A DNA stretch of 64,000 nucleotides from Apostichopus japonicus (GCF_037975245.1 NC_092573.1:4897501-4961500), one strand, 5' to 3'; shown: positions 1-29,330, numbered from the stretch's first letter. The notes: a model not told the origin generated them from the letters alone. Numbers and translations are program-made.

Positions 1-361
1 ATTTCCTGGTTCTGATATCATCATTATTTAAATGGGCATGTCTCGCATATGGGGCAGGGGTGGCGGTATATGTTACGCCATTTGACACGCAGGTATAGTC
101 AGAATAATATGAGTTCGGAATCAGAATATCTTCACCGAGACCACCCCCCCCCCTACTCCCTACCTCGCCCTAGAAAGAATGAGGTCAAAACTAGACTCAA
201 AACCCTGATGCACCGACGATCTACCGAAATGCAGCCTCGCACAATGCACTGGAATATAATAGCAAAGGTTGTTACGTAGGGTACATGTGGGTCGTGAGGG
301 CATACTTCATTACGCAATAAAACATTACATTATTCATATTTACCAACAATATGACACATAC
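1..361. other. Downstream intron of the HECT gene
   Basis: The donor at 361-356 (minus) opens an intron that runs off the left edge. An acceptor-like site near 255 leads to a stop after eight codons and was not used. The next real HECT exon was not seen. A C tract of about 11 bases sits near 145-155. Confidence 0.4.
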
Positions 362-14971
<14,610 letters not shown>

Positions 14972-16940
14972 TTTCGACAGTTATGTATTTTACTTCAATT
15001 CCGTGTTGACTATTCAAACGATTATTCGGTGGGCTTGAAACAATAACTCCCGCTAGCTCAAATCAAAGCCGTATACTGAGACAGCTCTTGCCGAGAAAGT
15101 AGAAGCGCGCCATCGTTGCATGATATTACGTTGTTGCATGAATTTATGCTGTTGGATTAAAAGTTGTTGTTTGAAAAGTTGTCGTCGTAGCGATCTACCA
15201 CGTCGATGTATATCTTTATTACGTTAAGTGAAATAGCGCCGTCATCATCTGTCCTCAGCTTGTTATCAGTGCAGCTTACGTAGGCTTCACGTGTGTTTAT
15301 GCTGTTATCATATGCGGTTTACCCGTCAATAAAATAATTAACGATTACATTACAGAAAAGAATGACGTTGTCATACTGAAATACGATATTAATGTATACT
15401 TTTGCGTCGTTGTTATACTATTTTACGTAGCTGCTGTATACATTTATGTCGTTATTGCACATAAGTATAACATCATTACATCAAATCACGTCGTCGTCAT
15501 TTGAATTTATATAGTCATCATTGTAATAAACGTTGTTGTTGTTTGATTTTGCCCTTTTTGCGTTCCATACATCTTAGTGGGAGTTTGTCACTATATTATC
15601 CAGGGTGAACATATATTAAAGTATTAAGAAAGCAGCAGGAGTGAAGGTAACTTGGTTCACTTGAAATTTAAGATCTTCCTTCTCAAATAGGTGGTCCAAA
15701 TCCTAAGACAGAAGAACACTTTTATCTGAGCTTCTTTGAGTAAATAATTAATGAACATGTAATAATTGTTGCAAACCATGTACATTAAGAAAGCGAAACG
15801 AGGTTACTAACTTCTAAGCATGTCACTGGGCTGTACTAGTCTTTTAACTTGATGTCTGTATCCAGCCTGGTGTTCTATTTTCTTTAAGTAACTTAAGTTC
15901 TTTCTGTAAACCATCTACTCATCACACTGAAGGCAGCAGACGGATTTGAAACTTGTCCTACTTAAAATACAAATCATTCCACTTTGTTCCACAAAGAAAA
16001 TAGTACTGAAGGGTTCAATCTTGTTCCTGTGCTTTGAAATATCTGACAATTAATACTTGCACATTCCTTTTAGAATGTTTTACATCTGTCTCGCTTAATG
16101 GGGCAATAGCTTTGTAATTGAGTTACTCCAGAATGCTCATTCCACATCACTTTACCATTAGGTGCATTCAACTTTCTAGAATCAACCCATCACCAGCTTA
16201 TAAACTATACCAAACATATTAAACTGTTACCAAGAATGTTTCAGCACAAATTACTGTACTTGCATAACCATGCAAACAGTATGATGGTTTTACAAAGTAT
16301 GTGTTGGATGCAAGAGTTCAATATTTTAAAAGTAAAATGCTCTTTCTGATACCAGAATTTTGAATTATCATGTTATAGTACTTTGACATAAGCTAACAGA
16401 TGACTTTGTAGATAAATAAATACTACCAAGAAATAAAAATGTTATCTCTCATCAGTCATCACAATATCTTTATGAAGTAAATTTAATTTGCAGTGTATTA
16501 GTATAAACTAATGACATGGCACGGATAGCATGATTAAGGTCCTTTTAAACATTTCTACCCCGATGATGTGCAAAACTGATTCTAATAAACTTCGTCATAT
16601 GAAATGCAATCTAGTGAGTCTAGTACAGTACTTGCCATGTTGAATTATGTTCCCAACATAATATTGTTTGCAGCTCTTCATCTCCCAATGAAAAGGAAAA
16701 CTACACCTAACTGCTTTATGTCATTGCCCTTCCTAAAGCACCAGGCTAACATAAGGAATTGGAAACAACATAATATAATGTTGTTAAGCATCATCAACTC
16801 ACAGGCCAGGATGGTAAGTGAGTAACCGAATGTGATCAATGCAAACACAGTATTAAACTGATCTCATTGTAAACCATCTAGGTACAGTATGACATGGCAT
16901 AAAGTGTACAGATTGTTGGGGTATTTTGAAATGCAGTGCT
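14972..16940. other. Spacer between HECT and SWEET genes
   Basis: Should hold the HECT gene promoter and first UTR (just above 14971) and the SWEET gene 3' end. No exon could be assigned. A possible acceptor at about 15700 (minus) opens a 28-codon frame ending in a stop, not recognised. Confidence 0.4.
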
Positions 16941-17126
16941 TCATATATTTTGAAGGGGATTTGAGGTCAGTAGATGGCATTCCTCTAAATTCACTAAAAA
17001 ATCTTCGTCTTTCTCAAATTGTTGATTAGATTGAATGGACATAGAAGAAATTTCTGACATAGATTTATGAGTAAACACAGTTTGGGGATTTTGATAATTA
17101 TTTTGAAAAGGTTCAGTTTTGTCATA
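16941..17126 (-). CDS. Candidate terminal exon, perhaps the SWEET C-terminal tail
   Basis: After the acceptor TGTACAG, a 62-codon frame runs in phase 0 to a TGA. It is hydrophilic, Ser/Asn/Gln-rich and acidic near the end (QQFEKDEDFLVNLEE). It lies downstream of the SLC50A1 exons on the same strand, and SWEET proteins end in a soluble tail after TM7. The TM7 exon that should come before it was not found, so the link is inference. It may be chance. Confidence 0.25.
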   Translation of the reverse strand, partial: YDKTEPFQNNYQNPQTVFTHKSMSEISSMSIQSNQQFEKDEDFLVNLEECHLLTSNPLQNI

Positions 17127-17497
17127 CTGTACATTTAAGAATGGTACAGTAGATACATTCAAGGCTAATTATCATTAACTGTCTGATCTGAATACCAGCT
17201 AATTTAATCTATTAAAACAAAACTAAGAGCTGTATGTGGTGCATAAAAAACCCATCAATACAATGTGAAGTGAAATATTGCTACTGTATGAAATGCAGCC
17301 ATATATACTTTTTATGTTTTTACATCTGATATGTAGTTGACTTCTCTCACTATTACAACTACCCTTCAAATGTTCTCTTCAATTCTGTACTCTTCATTTT
17401 TGTATTTATACATATATGTACAGTACATCCCTCTCATAATCAAATAAAGCTACATGTATACAAACTAATTTCATATCTTTTCTCTTATCGAAATATG

Positions 17498-17866
17498 CAG
17501 TGGCATAGGAAGGTACTTTTGAGTGGGGGGGCTGAAGACTGATGGCCGGCCTGGGGGAGGGGTCTAAGGGGAGGGGGTGTCCTCCTCCCCTTTGGAATTT
17601 TTTTGCATTTCCAGGTGGCCTCAGATGCAATTTGGTGCAATATAGCACACTTCAACACCCACTCCATTTTGTAAAGAATTTTGCATTTTCACCTGGCCTT
17701 AGATGCAATTTGGTGCTTCAAATGAGATTTTTTTCTCATTTGGAAATGAAAAAGGGGTTTTCTGACTTGCGGAGCGGGGGGGGCGGAACGATACTTCCGC
17801 CCCCCCCCATATTTTTCACTGGGGGGGGCTGGCGCCCCCCCAGCCCCCCCGGTTCCTACGCCCTTG
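17498..17866 (-). mobile_element. hAT-like element, 369 bp, inverted copy of the one at 3885
   Basis: Begins CAGTGGCATAGGAAGG and ends CCTACGCCCTTG, so it is the same family as 3885-4261 in the opposite orientation. Flanks 17490-17497 and 17867-17874 are both GAAATATG, a perfect 8-bp duplication. Internal sequence is nearly colinear with the other copy, differing mainly in G/C run lengths. Non-coding. Confidence 0.87.
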
Positions 17867-18560
17867 GAAATATGTAAATATGAGATTTCAATCCCCTTGA
17901 CAAGCATTACTGTAGGAACAAGAGCCCCAGTTATAGAACTCCAGCAGTGTCTTTAAAAATTAGAGAATCATCTAGAAACCTATGCACTAGAATGTACTTC
18001 ACTATGAAAACTTCCATAAACAGCACTGGTTACTTAACTCTTTATCCCATGTAATATCATATGCACAAAATATGATATTAGATGATACCATAACTACAGT
18101 AGTAGAATTCCAGTGCTCAGTGTCTTTAAATATTAGAGAATCACCTAGAAACCTATGCACTATAATGCACTATAATGTACTTCACCATGAAGACTTCTAT
18201 CAACAGGGGTAACTTAAGTCTTTATCCCATGAAATTTCATATGCACAAGATATGATATCAGATCATAACATAACTGTTACATTGAATTGATTTTCCCCTC
18301 AATACCTCTCCTGTTTACTTACATCACATTAAAACTATTAATGATGCCTGTAAGTTTCATATCATCAGTAGGGTCTACTATATATTTTGTGTTGTGATAA
18401 TGCAAAAGTAGAAAATGAGAGTAACTGCAAAAGCTCTGAAGTGTTGTTCAACTACTCAGCTTTGCCTTATCATCACATATATGTATACTGCACAATAAAC
18501 CAACATAACTTGTGGATGTAAAGTTACACTAACACTGAAAGTAATACTTTATGAACTCAC

Positions 18561-21500
18561 CATAACATAAACATCTTGTATAGCCATACCATAGAGGCTC
18601 CATAGAATGGAATTCATAAATATACCCAAAGCAAATGGAAATGAAAGGGAGGCACTGCATTGATTGTTAATTATATTTTTCTGAAACAAACAAGAAATAT
18701 GAAATCATGAATTGGATACAATGCTAGCTGCCTGGCATCCTACAGTATGTGTGTTTGGTGCCTGAAGCTTGTAATCCTCTCACAGAATATTATTAAAATC
18801 ATACTCACATACATACATTGTGATTCATGTTTTATACTACGGAAGAAACAAGATTTACATTAGCTTGTTCAGGAAGTCTTCAGAGATTGGCAGACGTAAA
18901 ACATTTGGCTCTCTTTCGAACTATTTTAACTTAAAAACATCAAATAATTCACATATGAGTGCTCCAGTACTATCAAATCACTGTCTGAAATACTGAAAAA
19001 GAAAAGGTGACCCATTTAAGATCAACTTTGGATTTGCAAAACCACTGAAAGAACATATAGAAAACCTGTGTTCCAATTATTAAAAAAAAACCATCACTTG
19101 ATCTTTTGGAGGCCCTGTACATATCCCTACAGTATAAATGCACAAACCACTTTTTGCAAATTCAAAAACCCTGTTAGTCCTTTAGAAGCAAAAACATGTT
19201 CAGTTGGAGAGTCTTTTTAATTCTAAGTCCCATGTCTAAACTTTACATAAATGTGTCTTATGACTGGCCAGATAAAGCAAAGCTTAATTTAACTGTGGAT
19301 ACAACCAGGGACAAGTAAACTCAAGTCATTTCCTTGGATAAAGCTATACCTGTTTTGGGCAAGTACAAAACTTAGTAAGACCTGTTTGTTCCTGGTGTTT
19401 AACTTAAGGGTTAAGTACAACTATTTTTATTGTCTGATTAAACTTCACATTGCTCATACTTGTCTATGATTGAGTATTTTTCATAACAATTTTTGTCTGA
19501 CAGAAGTCAGCATCCAACTGTATGTTTTAAACCCAGATCAAACTATCACGCAGTGTTTGCAGTTTAAAGTAAATGAAAGTTCTACAGAGGAATGCACATG
19601 AGCAGAACGTGACCAATGAGAATGTGACGAACATAATACTCTACATGTGATAAGTGGTCTATATGATCCCTTCAACCTTCATTTTTTTTTCTTGTTTTTA
19701 GATGTGATGTAATGAAGGGATGCTTCCAAGAACACAATATGATATCCGTTCAGCCCCAAGAGAGCACAGCTGCTACATCCAGATAATTTCATTTTTATTT
19801 TATCGCGGAGCAGGAAATCACGCAGCTTGCATGGATGCTAGAGCAATTTGGTATATAAGCACACCTGACTTAGCATTAGGAGATCTGATAATCTTACATA
19901 GGCTATTTGTTGCCTGGGGATCCTGCTGCAGACACATTCAACAAGGTTAAAGTGTTTTTGAGAGGGCTTTTTAAGGGATTACTGCCTTTGCTGATAAATT
20001 GCTTGTGGTGCAAAACTATATTCTAAATGTTCTGATGATCGCCTTTTGCTCTAAAGTTTCAATCGTTTTGAGGTACTAATGGGCGACCTTAAACATGATG
20101 AGAGCCAAGTCGCCCTCTAGAGGCCCTTATGTCATAAAAGTGCCCCCTGTGTAAAACATGACATGGCATACTTTTTCCTAGAGGAAGCAAGTGAATGTCA
20201 TCATTTGCATATTCATAAAGAGAGTAAGAATCTTGTCAACAAGAAGTTCACAACAAATGAAGAACCAAGGTTTCTTTAGAAATGTCATCTTATTGCACTA
20301 TATTTAAAGAAGAAAATTAAATTGATGTCGAAATTTGACAAAAAATTAGCAGCACTTTCTGTGCGTAGAAAACTGCAGCTTTTGGAATTGATCAGATCTA
20401 CATTTCTATAACACATTCTTAAATCCCAATGATTGGCCAATGATTGGCTAGTCAAGTTTCATAACAAATAATGAAAAACAATGTTTATAAAATTTGGAAA
20501 TTTTGCTTTAAAAGCCTATTGTGAAGATAATAATTGACATAAACTGTTTCAATTGACTATATGATTAATGCATATCAAAGAGTCCAGATTTATCTTTAGT
20601 AACATGGATCACAACCTTCTTTTGATTGATGTGTGGCACATTTCTAAACATTGTCAGAATCTGGAGACCAAACCAAACCCTGCTTTGACACAAGATAGCC
20701 AGTTTTGTGGGATACTGTAGTTTTCCACCATCCTGTATGAAAATATTAATGCCATGAAGGTTATACGGTAGTATATGGCATTAATTTTTGTTGCTTTTTG
20801 CAAAGTGGCCTTGATGCCATGATGCTGTTAGTCGTCTCTGTAATATTTTCAATACTGTTTATTACAATCTGATACCAAAAATCCCATAATTATAAAGTAT
20901 ATTCAGATTGCAAACAGGTGACCAGTGACGTTTTGTTTCTCAACTCATGACGACAAAGGTCCAAATTCTGCAACACCAAAAAAGTCTGAAAGATTATGCT
21001 TGGAACAATAAGAGAATTGATTCCAAAAGATCTGATTTTAGATTTGTGACTCATGTCACCAGAATGCCAAGGCTTTTAGTCATACACCTTGTGACAATTA
21101 AAAACAAATATCTATGGCTTGTATATATTTGCTTCAGTACAAGGAGTACAAACACAGCAAAACAGTAGCTGATGAGGTTTTAGAAAAATGTTATTTCAAG
21201 AACACAACTTTTACAAAATTCAACAAATCCTTACATATATACCCTGTGCTTGTAATCTTTGTAACAGTGTTTTTGTCAATTCTTGGAGATTAAGAAATTG
21301 GTAAAACAAGGCGCCATCTCTCCTGTAGCTTATAATGTAGAAGTATGCAATACTGACAAATTTAATACTTCTTACTAATAAATAAAACATGCCAACTATT
21401 TGAACTTTCTACCACATATTTGAAATAATAAAATGCATTCAACTCATTTATGAGGAAAATGAACTCTTGACATTCATATAAATATACACTAAAACAAATT

Positions 21501-24500
21501 GAGTAATGATATAATAATATCTAATGTAATTCATGTAATCTAAGATTACATATTGCTAAAAGCAATAGAGGAAGCCTAAAGTCACACAAAAACATATTCC
21601 TTTCACATAATTTCCGATGCAATCGCTCAGGTAACTTCACTTTAATAGCGACAATTCTTCGGTTAATTTGACATCAAACAAAGAGAAGTGAAATAAGATT
21701 ATTCAAGCTTCATTATTTCCCTTGTCTGTGCTCTTTTGTTTGCTTGTTGTGATATTAGTCTTTGAAGGGGACTATGTAAGGCTTTGTGTACTTATTCACT
21801 GTAAGTTTTGATACTGTACTTACCTAGACATAGTGATGCAAAGAAAGATTATGAATCAATTGAACCTACTTTTAACTGTGCAAATCACCCCCCTGGATGG
21901 GTGTCTTTCTTTGATTGTATTTTGATTATTGGTCTCTAAGTGATTTACAAGTGACTAATACTAAGTTTGAAAAGAGTCTACAGCTGAAGAAATCTTTGGA
22001 ATCCAATGGAATCATTGATTACTGTCTAATTAACTGTCCTTTGAGAAATGGGGGTCTGCAACATTTCAAACACATGGTAAAGAACTGTTGTATTGGTCCT
22101 AACAGAGCCGTAAATATACAGATCTGGATAATGTTAGTTGTGTGATCTATACTGTTTACAGATCTATTCATCAACATACAGTAACATGATTGTATGGAGG
22201 TACCCACCAGCATGTGAACACACATGTCTAGTGAAATTGGATACACACCAGCTGTGTGACCGACAAGTTCAATGTTTCAGATTATGCAGTTTCAGCAAAT
22301 GAAAAACTGTTTAAGAATAATGCAAGTTGAGGTGCATAAACCAGTTAGCATGTTTCAAATGATCTATTCTTCAATAATTACAAACAAACTGGTACTGACA
22401 GGTACTGTATGTACTCATTGTTACCCCATGCTGTTAAAACTGTTCAATAGCTTGTCAAGTTTCAAGGGATCAGATTACGACAGAGAGCCCTATTGTCTAG
22501 TATGTTTAATTGCGATATAAACATAGACATATGGGGAAAAATTGGCAGAATTGGACAATTCTCTGCAACCAAACAAGGCAACTAAAAGATCTGTTTTAAT
22601 GTAACCGTTGGGCTAGAAACCTTTTCCCAAATACATTGCACGACACCAAGAAGTGTTTTCCTTTCCTTCTTGTTCATATATAAATTGTTGTTTAGGTATC
22701 AGAACAACTGCCAGGACTTTGGGCAATCTGCTGCAACTTTCATAACATGTCAAACTAATAATGTCCAAAACCTGAGGCTCAGAAGAAGCATTTGTTTTAT
22801 TTAAACAATCAAGCTAATAAAGAGAGAGGTTTCACTTGTTCTCTAATAAACTAATACTGGATGACATTTTGGAAGAAATGTCACAAGGCACAATTTATTG
22901 AAAGTTCTTTGGACAACTGTCCCTCAACTCCAGGGGCCGATCCACAATTTTATAAGGAGACCATTTGGCCCTAGGGTCATTAAAGCCAACTAAATTATAG
23001 TTGCATTCTGAGGCATAATTTGACTATAAATTAGACCTGTAAGCTGGTCTAAATTCTAGGCATCTGCAGAAAAGCTTTCAGAGGAGGGCAAAGCAAACTT
23101 CAGGGTTTTCTAAAACTGATCAGCAGTCCAAAGCATTAACCGGTTAAAGAATTTACAATTAAAAGTGACTAGTTAACCTGATTAACCTTCAAATGTATTT
23201 CGAAGCCCGGGTGAGTTTCTGGGGGGGAAACCATGGGAAGCCATAACTTTTGAAATCAAATTCATGAAAGGTGTAGCAAGAAGCAACAGGGTCCGTTGCA
23301 CAATAGAAATGGACCCCAAGGCAAGTCTGCATTCACACAAGCCCAGCCATGATTTGGACTTAAGTGAGCACATTTTATATTTCGCACCTCTAGCTGTGGA
23401 CACTCTGGGAATCGGGAGAATCAGGTGGGACTGGGAGAATAGGGTGGGAATCGGGAGACATTTTATTGACTATTTTAGTGGTTTTCTTTCATTACTTGTC
23501 ACCAGTTCACCCGGCACAGGGCTACTGCACTGGTTTAGTTACTCCCGTCTTTCTTCTTGTCTGAAAGAAGGATTACTTCAATGTTTTTGAAATGCATTGT
23601 AAGCCCTAGTGGGAGACCATTGGGACTTCAGCTACATGTGTTTTCAGACATTTCTTGTCCTCTTGTAGCAATTTTAAAGCACTACCATGCATTTCAGAGA
23701 GGAATTCAATTTCACTGGAATGTATTTCAAAGCCCCAGTGAGGATCCAGGGAACGAAGCCCTCAGAAACACTATGCAATTGAGATATATTGTTTTGTTTC
23801 CTTGTAGAAATTTGAAAGCATAAATCAAAGGGAATTACCTTGAAATTGTAACTTACAGTAGGTAAATTACATGTATTAGCTTCACCTTTGTTCTTGTCTT
23901 TTTTAGAGGTAAAGACCCTGCTATGGCCTTACCCTTGGTCTCTCCCAGTTCCTACACCTCTTGTATTGTGTAATATATCAACTTGGTGTACAGTGCGATC
24001 AGGTGGTGACACCAGATGAAATTTTAGCCCAATATTTACCCAAATAAAAGAAATGTAGAAGTAAGTGAAAAACCAGGTTAAATATTTTACTATTAATGGA
24101 TCATTTAGCTTGCAATATACAGTTAGGTATCTGCTTGAATTGATTTGAAGTAAACAGTTAAGAGCGGTGGATATTATTAACAAGAGAGCACCTTTCTCTT
24201 TTCTTACTTTGATTCTCCCCCCACACTCCCTGCCCCTTTATGGAAGCCCATCTCTTATTGCAGGGTTGTGCTAACAACATCTTTTTAATTTTGTGTGAGG
24301 TGGAATGCCCTCTGGCTCTGTGCCCTAATTCATAATGGTAACCATGGCCAGCATGTAAGACCCTATACTGCTCATGATCAATGATTGATGAAATGTGGTA
24401 GCAAACAATTTGAAAGAGATTGACACAAACCAACTTACTTATAGAAACAGATTAAACCTTTTCTGTTTTCTATTATATCTCCAAATAATTGGTACAATTT

Positions 24501-27500
24501 ATTTCTGTGTGCTGGTAGGTGGTTATCAATCACTTGTGCTGACCATGACATATAACACTCATTCACATAGTTGGAATTATGAAATGGCTTTTAATAAAGT
24601 TTTAGAAAAACCTAATAGGTGTTCAATCAGAGTAAACCCACGGTTAGCATCTTTAGGCTGTGACTTGCATATGCAAGAAAGTGTACAGACTATTGCTGTC
24701 ATTAAATAATTGAAAATTCCTCACCTCTGTGAAATCAGAATCACAAAACATCGTACTATTTCCTTTGTAAGAAATGAATGCATTATATTTCTTTCACTAC
24801 ACCCTACATAGAGAGCATGCTCCACAAAACAGACTTTCACCGATTTATAGATTCATGTAACAGTCATTGATGGTTTATATTGCTTGTAACTATTTAAGTA
24901 CCATTTCAGTGCAAAGTCATCTTTCTGTATCCCCAAATTCGAAGTACGACAACCCATTAACTGACTAAACAAGGTACTCACCAGCTCAGCCATAGGAGAA
25001 ACATTGGCAAATAATATCAGGACACAGGTAGCCAGCCCTAAGAGACTCTCAACTCTCCTGGGATCTACGACGACGTGCGCCAAATACAGATACAAACCCA
25101 CCATCAGCAAGGTGGCAATGGTAAACTGTCTAAGGGAAGTTGACTGTTGAAATAGGAGAAGAGGATCAATAGGTGACAGCAGCTGAATAACTTAAGTATT
25201 CATGTAAATGATCAAAAACAATATCATATGTCAATTTAAAAACTAATCACGAATTTAACCTGAAAGAGATCATTCGGTGTAAGGAAAAGGATTGCATATG
25301 AAACAGTAGACCAATTTAATGAAATCAAACATGTAAATTGTAATACAAGACGACAGACTTCAATATAGTTTACGGTTGTGTTGGCCCCACGTAGAATATT
25401 GGCAGGAAACCTGTGTACAAATTTGATGCATAGTAAATAGATAGATAGTAAACAGATTTTAATAAATCGCAGAGTGTTTCAGGTAGTATTAAGAGGCATG
25501 CAACAAAAATTGAAGACACAAGTCTTGAATGTCACAAAGGCAAGAAATAACAAATTGATGAGCACAAACTCAAAGTATCTTTAAGGGAAGTGAAAGTAAA
25601 ATGATTAAACACTAAGATAGAGACAAGTTTAATGACATTTTGTAAACTACCACATGTTATAGATCAGGAGAAGTTACTTAAAATTTCTTATAAATTTCTC
25701 TAACTTTCTTGTATTAAAAGTCTTGTACAATTGAAACATTAAGTAAATTGTATGGTCACTTCCATCAAACTTTCAAAATATTATATTTATGTTAGAGATC
25801 AAATTCACTTGACAGAGGCTACCCAGATTCTTTAATATTCTTCATTAAAGTTCTACAAAAAGAAAACATGACCAAATACGTTAAGTGTTAAATTTTGGAA
25901 TTCACAAGAGATATCAAACTACCATAGGATATTTGCTATCCTTAACCAGACAGAACCCCTCCCAGCAGTTACTTGCATTTAAATACTTATAATGTAGCAC
26001 AATTTTTTGCCAGCTAGTAACCCTTGCTAAGTTAAGACTGCATATAGAGGGCAGTATAAATCTAAACAAAGACAGTGCTTGCATGGTTTGGTGACATAAT
26101 ACCACAATGATGAAAGAAAGACAAAGGGAGGATTGTCTGTTGTTGGTTATTTACTTTGCATGCTCACTCTAAAAACAAGGAACTAAATTTGTATCTTTTA
26201 TAGTAAACTTGTTAACCATGTTGAACCATGTTAACTGTTGAATGGTGGAATAAAACACCTCCAAATCGTATTAAACAGTTCAAAACTGATTTGATGATTG
26301 GACAGATTGCAAACTGAGGGAGTCTGGCTACTATGATGGGAAGTCATTTACAATTATTGATTGTTGGAATAAAACAAACCTCCAGTACATATTATTACTA
26401 AAGAGCACTGAAGCTCCAAATAGCTAATCAGAAGTGAAGCCAAGACTATAGTACAACACATTGCTCTACAGAGATATTGATTCACTCTGCCCCTTTGCTT
26501 CAACTCATGTTATTCTGTGGTCCTCGTAGAAAAATTAATTGAGAATCCCTGCCCTAAGCCTACAATTCTTTTACAACTGACATACAAGATACAAATGAGG
26601 GAGACATTGTAAGATTGCTGGTAGGATATGGCATTACACCAGTTAACTTCCATCTTTAACAGTTAATCAAAATACTGCAACCAGTAGGATTCAAACAAAT
26701 TGAGTAGTTAGAAAGTTACTTGGGTAAATGTAAAGGTAAGTCGAAGTTGATTTTATAAATGGAACCAACTACTTCTTGAGTGATGTTTATGCCCTATTGA
26801 AACCCATGATTGGCTAAAAGACTTAAGTCCACCACTGTTTCATGCATAATTCTGTCAAGATTCCTATTAAATGAGGACTGTTCAGTTACAAAAGAGCACT
26901 GCAATCTGTGTGAGAAACTAAAGCTATTTTATTTTATAAATTTTGCTACAATTAATACCTTTTGAGTTAAACCAGTTTCTTTTATTATGTTACATTCTGC
27001 AAAAAACTTTTTAGAGATGTGCCAATCTGATGGACTTTAAATTGCACCAATACCTGAGAAAAAATTGATGTCTGATGAAGAGAAGAAAGTAACTTACCTT
27101 ATTTGACGAATAAGAAAGGTAGACTAGCACATAGAATACATGTAGAACGCTTCCAACAGAGTTCACAACTAGTATGGTGAAATCCCACTTAAGCATTCCA
27201 TACAAAAGACATCCGATATTACTGATGGTAAAACAGAAAAGATGTTATTTAATATTGTATTTCCCAATCACTTTCGTGTTTCTTGTTCATTTACACACTC
27301 TATACGTTCACGTTATGTCTTAATATGACTTTTAAGTCCTCATTGAGACTTTTAATTCACTCACATGAACAATTTTCATGACTTGATTTCACTTGATGGC
27401 ATTCTTGTAACAAATAAAGAGGCAAAGGGAATTTTTAAGGGGAAAAAACTGAAACTTAATGACCACTTTGCCTAGTTACATAAATTGAAATACTCTGTAA

Positions 27501-29330
27501 CTTCCCTTTCAGAACAACAAACTCCATCAGAATTAATGCTTCATTGGTAAGCGTATATATTGAATGAAGAAACAAAGAAGAAGACATTTATCTATCAAGA
27601 TTACGCTCTGATTAGTCAGAGTCCAGTCAATTTAGGGCAATGCACAGAGGTTGTAGGAGAACGGCAGGTGGTAATCCAAGAAGAGTTGCCAGAATCTAGT
27701 CTTAACAATGTGCTATTTTATTTAAAACCTTTTATTGCTACATATGGACTGACAACTTAAAATCAATACAACTCAGAGGGTTTCATATTAATTTAAGGTT
27801 TGTTCTTTATTCATCTAAACTTTGAATCTTTTGACATGTTTTCAAAATTCTTGAATTTCTTGAATGTTTTAAGACAGCATTGCAATTATCACACAGAAAG
27901 CTTGTTAGAATTACATAAAGTACCCTAAACTAATGGTGTACTTACGTTATAAATCCCATCAGAAATGGTAGAAAAGGAGTACTTCCTGTGTGTTTTCTCT
28001 TTAGAATTATGATAAAATCAGGCCTGATGAATATGAAAAGAAATAAGAAAAGACAGTAATTTACAAAGAGGACTAACATACTGTAGCTGACTGGCTGAAT
28101 GGTCAGTAAACATCTCTTGACTAAAGTAAACTTGAACACTAGCTGCAAATGTCATTGGTGCTTACTATCACAAGTTTTCCCAATATTAAAACAACAAAAA
28201 CCTAGCCTTAAACTACCATATTTACACAACAGACATACTGAGCAAACTTTTTATGGAAATTTTCTGGTTGCCCCTCAGACAACTAGACTGTAGTAGAGAT
28301 GTGTAGGTTTGGTGAATAGAACAGCAATATGTACACTATAGGAAAGATGTGTAAGTTTGGTGAATAGAACAGCAATATGTACACTGTAGGAAAGATGTGT
28401 AAGTTTGGTGAATAGAACACCAGCTTTGATGATGATACCAACATATCATTTTACCTATTTGGGGGTATGCATTTACATCATTAGGTCATCTTGAACGACC
28501 ATTACTACTTTGCTCTGTGTAACTAATATTTAATAAATTACACACTGAATCAGGGCAGCAGGTTTAAGTCAATTATCACATATTGAAGAACTGCAACTTT
28601 TTTGAACAAAGAAAACTGAATTTGGCACAAGATATTAATGAGGTCCTAATTACTAGATGTTGTTTGTTTGTTTTTTTCTCAGGAAAAGTGGAAATCTAGT
28701 ACACAAGCTGACACAGGAGTCTGTGGAAAAGAAAATTCATGCCTGAAAATGTGTCAACTGGCCATAGATGATAAAATATACTATTTGCCAAAATTTTCCA
28801 AACATGAATACGTAATGTATATGATAATGAAACAAGTACATTTTTGCCTCAAATTTTCCCAAAACATACAAAAAGTCGAAGTTGCCCCCAACAAATCTGA
28901 TACATACCGTACAGTGTAACTTTTATAAGTGAATTCAGTGGTAAATTATTTGATCATATCTGATCACAGGTACAGATTTCCAAACATTTTCCTTAAAAGT
29001 TACTGTACAAAAGGCAGATTGGCTCAGGGGTGCACTGATGGGTTCAATGTACTGATGGTGCAGTGAGGTTAAGGTGCTCATGATGTCAATTTCCTCTTTG
29101 ACATCAAAGGTTCTACAGTACTTCCAACACAAGAACCAATGTGCTGTTTGTTCCAAAGCATCATCAGTTGGATCACTGAGCCTGTCCTAATTTACTGCCC
29201 AGTTCACCACTCTACTGTGATGTAAGTAACTGAAATCTATCAGGTACAACACAAATACTTACATCCCAGCTGTGAAACTGATGATGGTGACTGTTATACA
29301 AGCCAGAGAAAGGATGCTTACTGCATCCAT
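18561..29330 (-). CDS. SLC50A1: Sugar transporter SWEET1 / SLC50A1, last exon not located
   Basis: Five exons: 29330-29263 (ATG), 28023-27946, 27221-27098, 25143-24982, 18680-18561. All are GT-AG with matching phases (2, 2, 0, 0, 0) and give 184 codons. SWEETs are seven-helix (3+1+3) uniporters for mono- and disaccharides in plasma or Golgi membranes. Family signatures seen in order: STPFLPFLMGF after helix 1-2; LLYGMLKWDFTILVVNSVG, matching the conserved YG-x-L-x-x-D...VN motif of the first MtN3 repeat; ANVSPMAEL, the SPL-type motif opening the second repeat; and SLSFPFALGIFMNSILWSLY, the second-repeat PF...N...W..YG block. The human protein is 221 residues, so TM7 and the tail (about 35-40 residues) are missing here. 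I searched 15.0-18.5 kb by eye and found no convincing V-x-N TM7 exon. Confidence 0.88.
18681..24981. other. Large SWEET intron (6.3 kb)
   Basis: No conserved coding exon seen on either strand. A degenerate direct duplication of about 125 bp lies at 23586-23823, with a weaker third copy near 23186. Confidence 0.5.
23586..23823 (+). repeat. Diverged direct duplication, about 125-bp unit
   Basis: Both copies begin with a form of AATGTATTTCAAAGCCCCAGT and continue with similar order (a TTTCCTTGTAG-like block, then AATTTGAAAGCA). A shorter related piece is at about 23186-23225. Confidence 0.5.
28297..28426 (+). repeat. 48-bp tandem repeat, 2.7 copies
   Basis: Units start AGATGTGTAAGTTTGGTGAA at 28297, 28345 and 28393. 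The first two differ at a few bases. Intronic in SLC50A1. Confidence 0.9.

Noticed and set aside
16604-16825. Plus-strand frame with VPNIILFAALHL, resembling a SWEET TM7 start
   Set aside because: Wrong strand for the SLC50A1 gene and no splice sites fit; coincidence.
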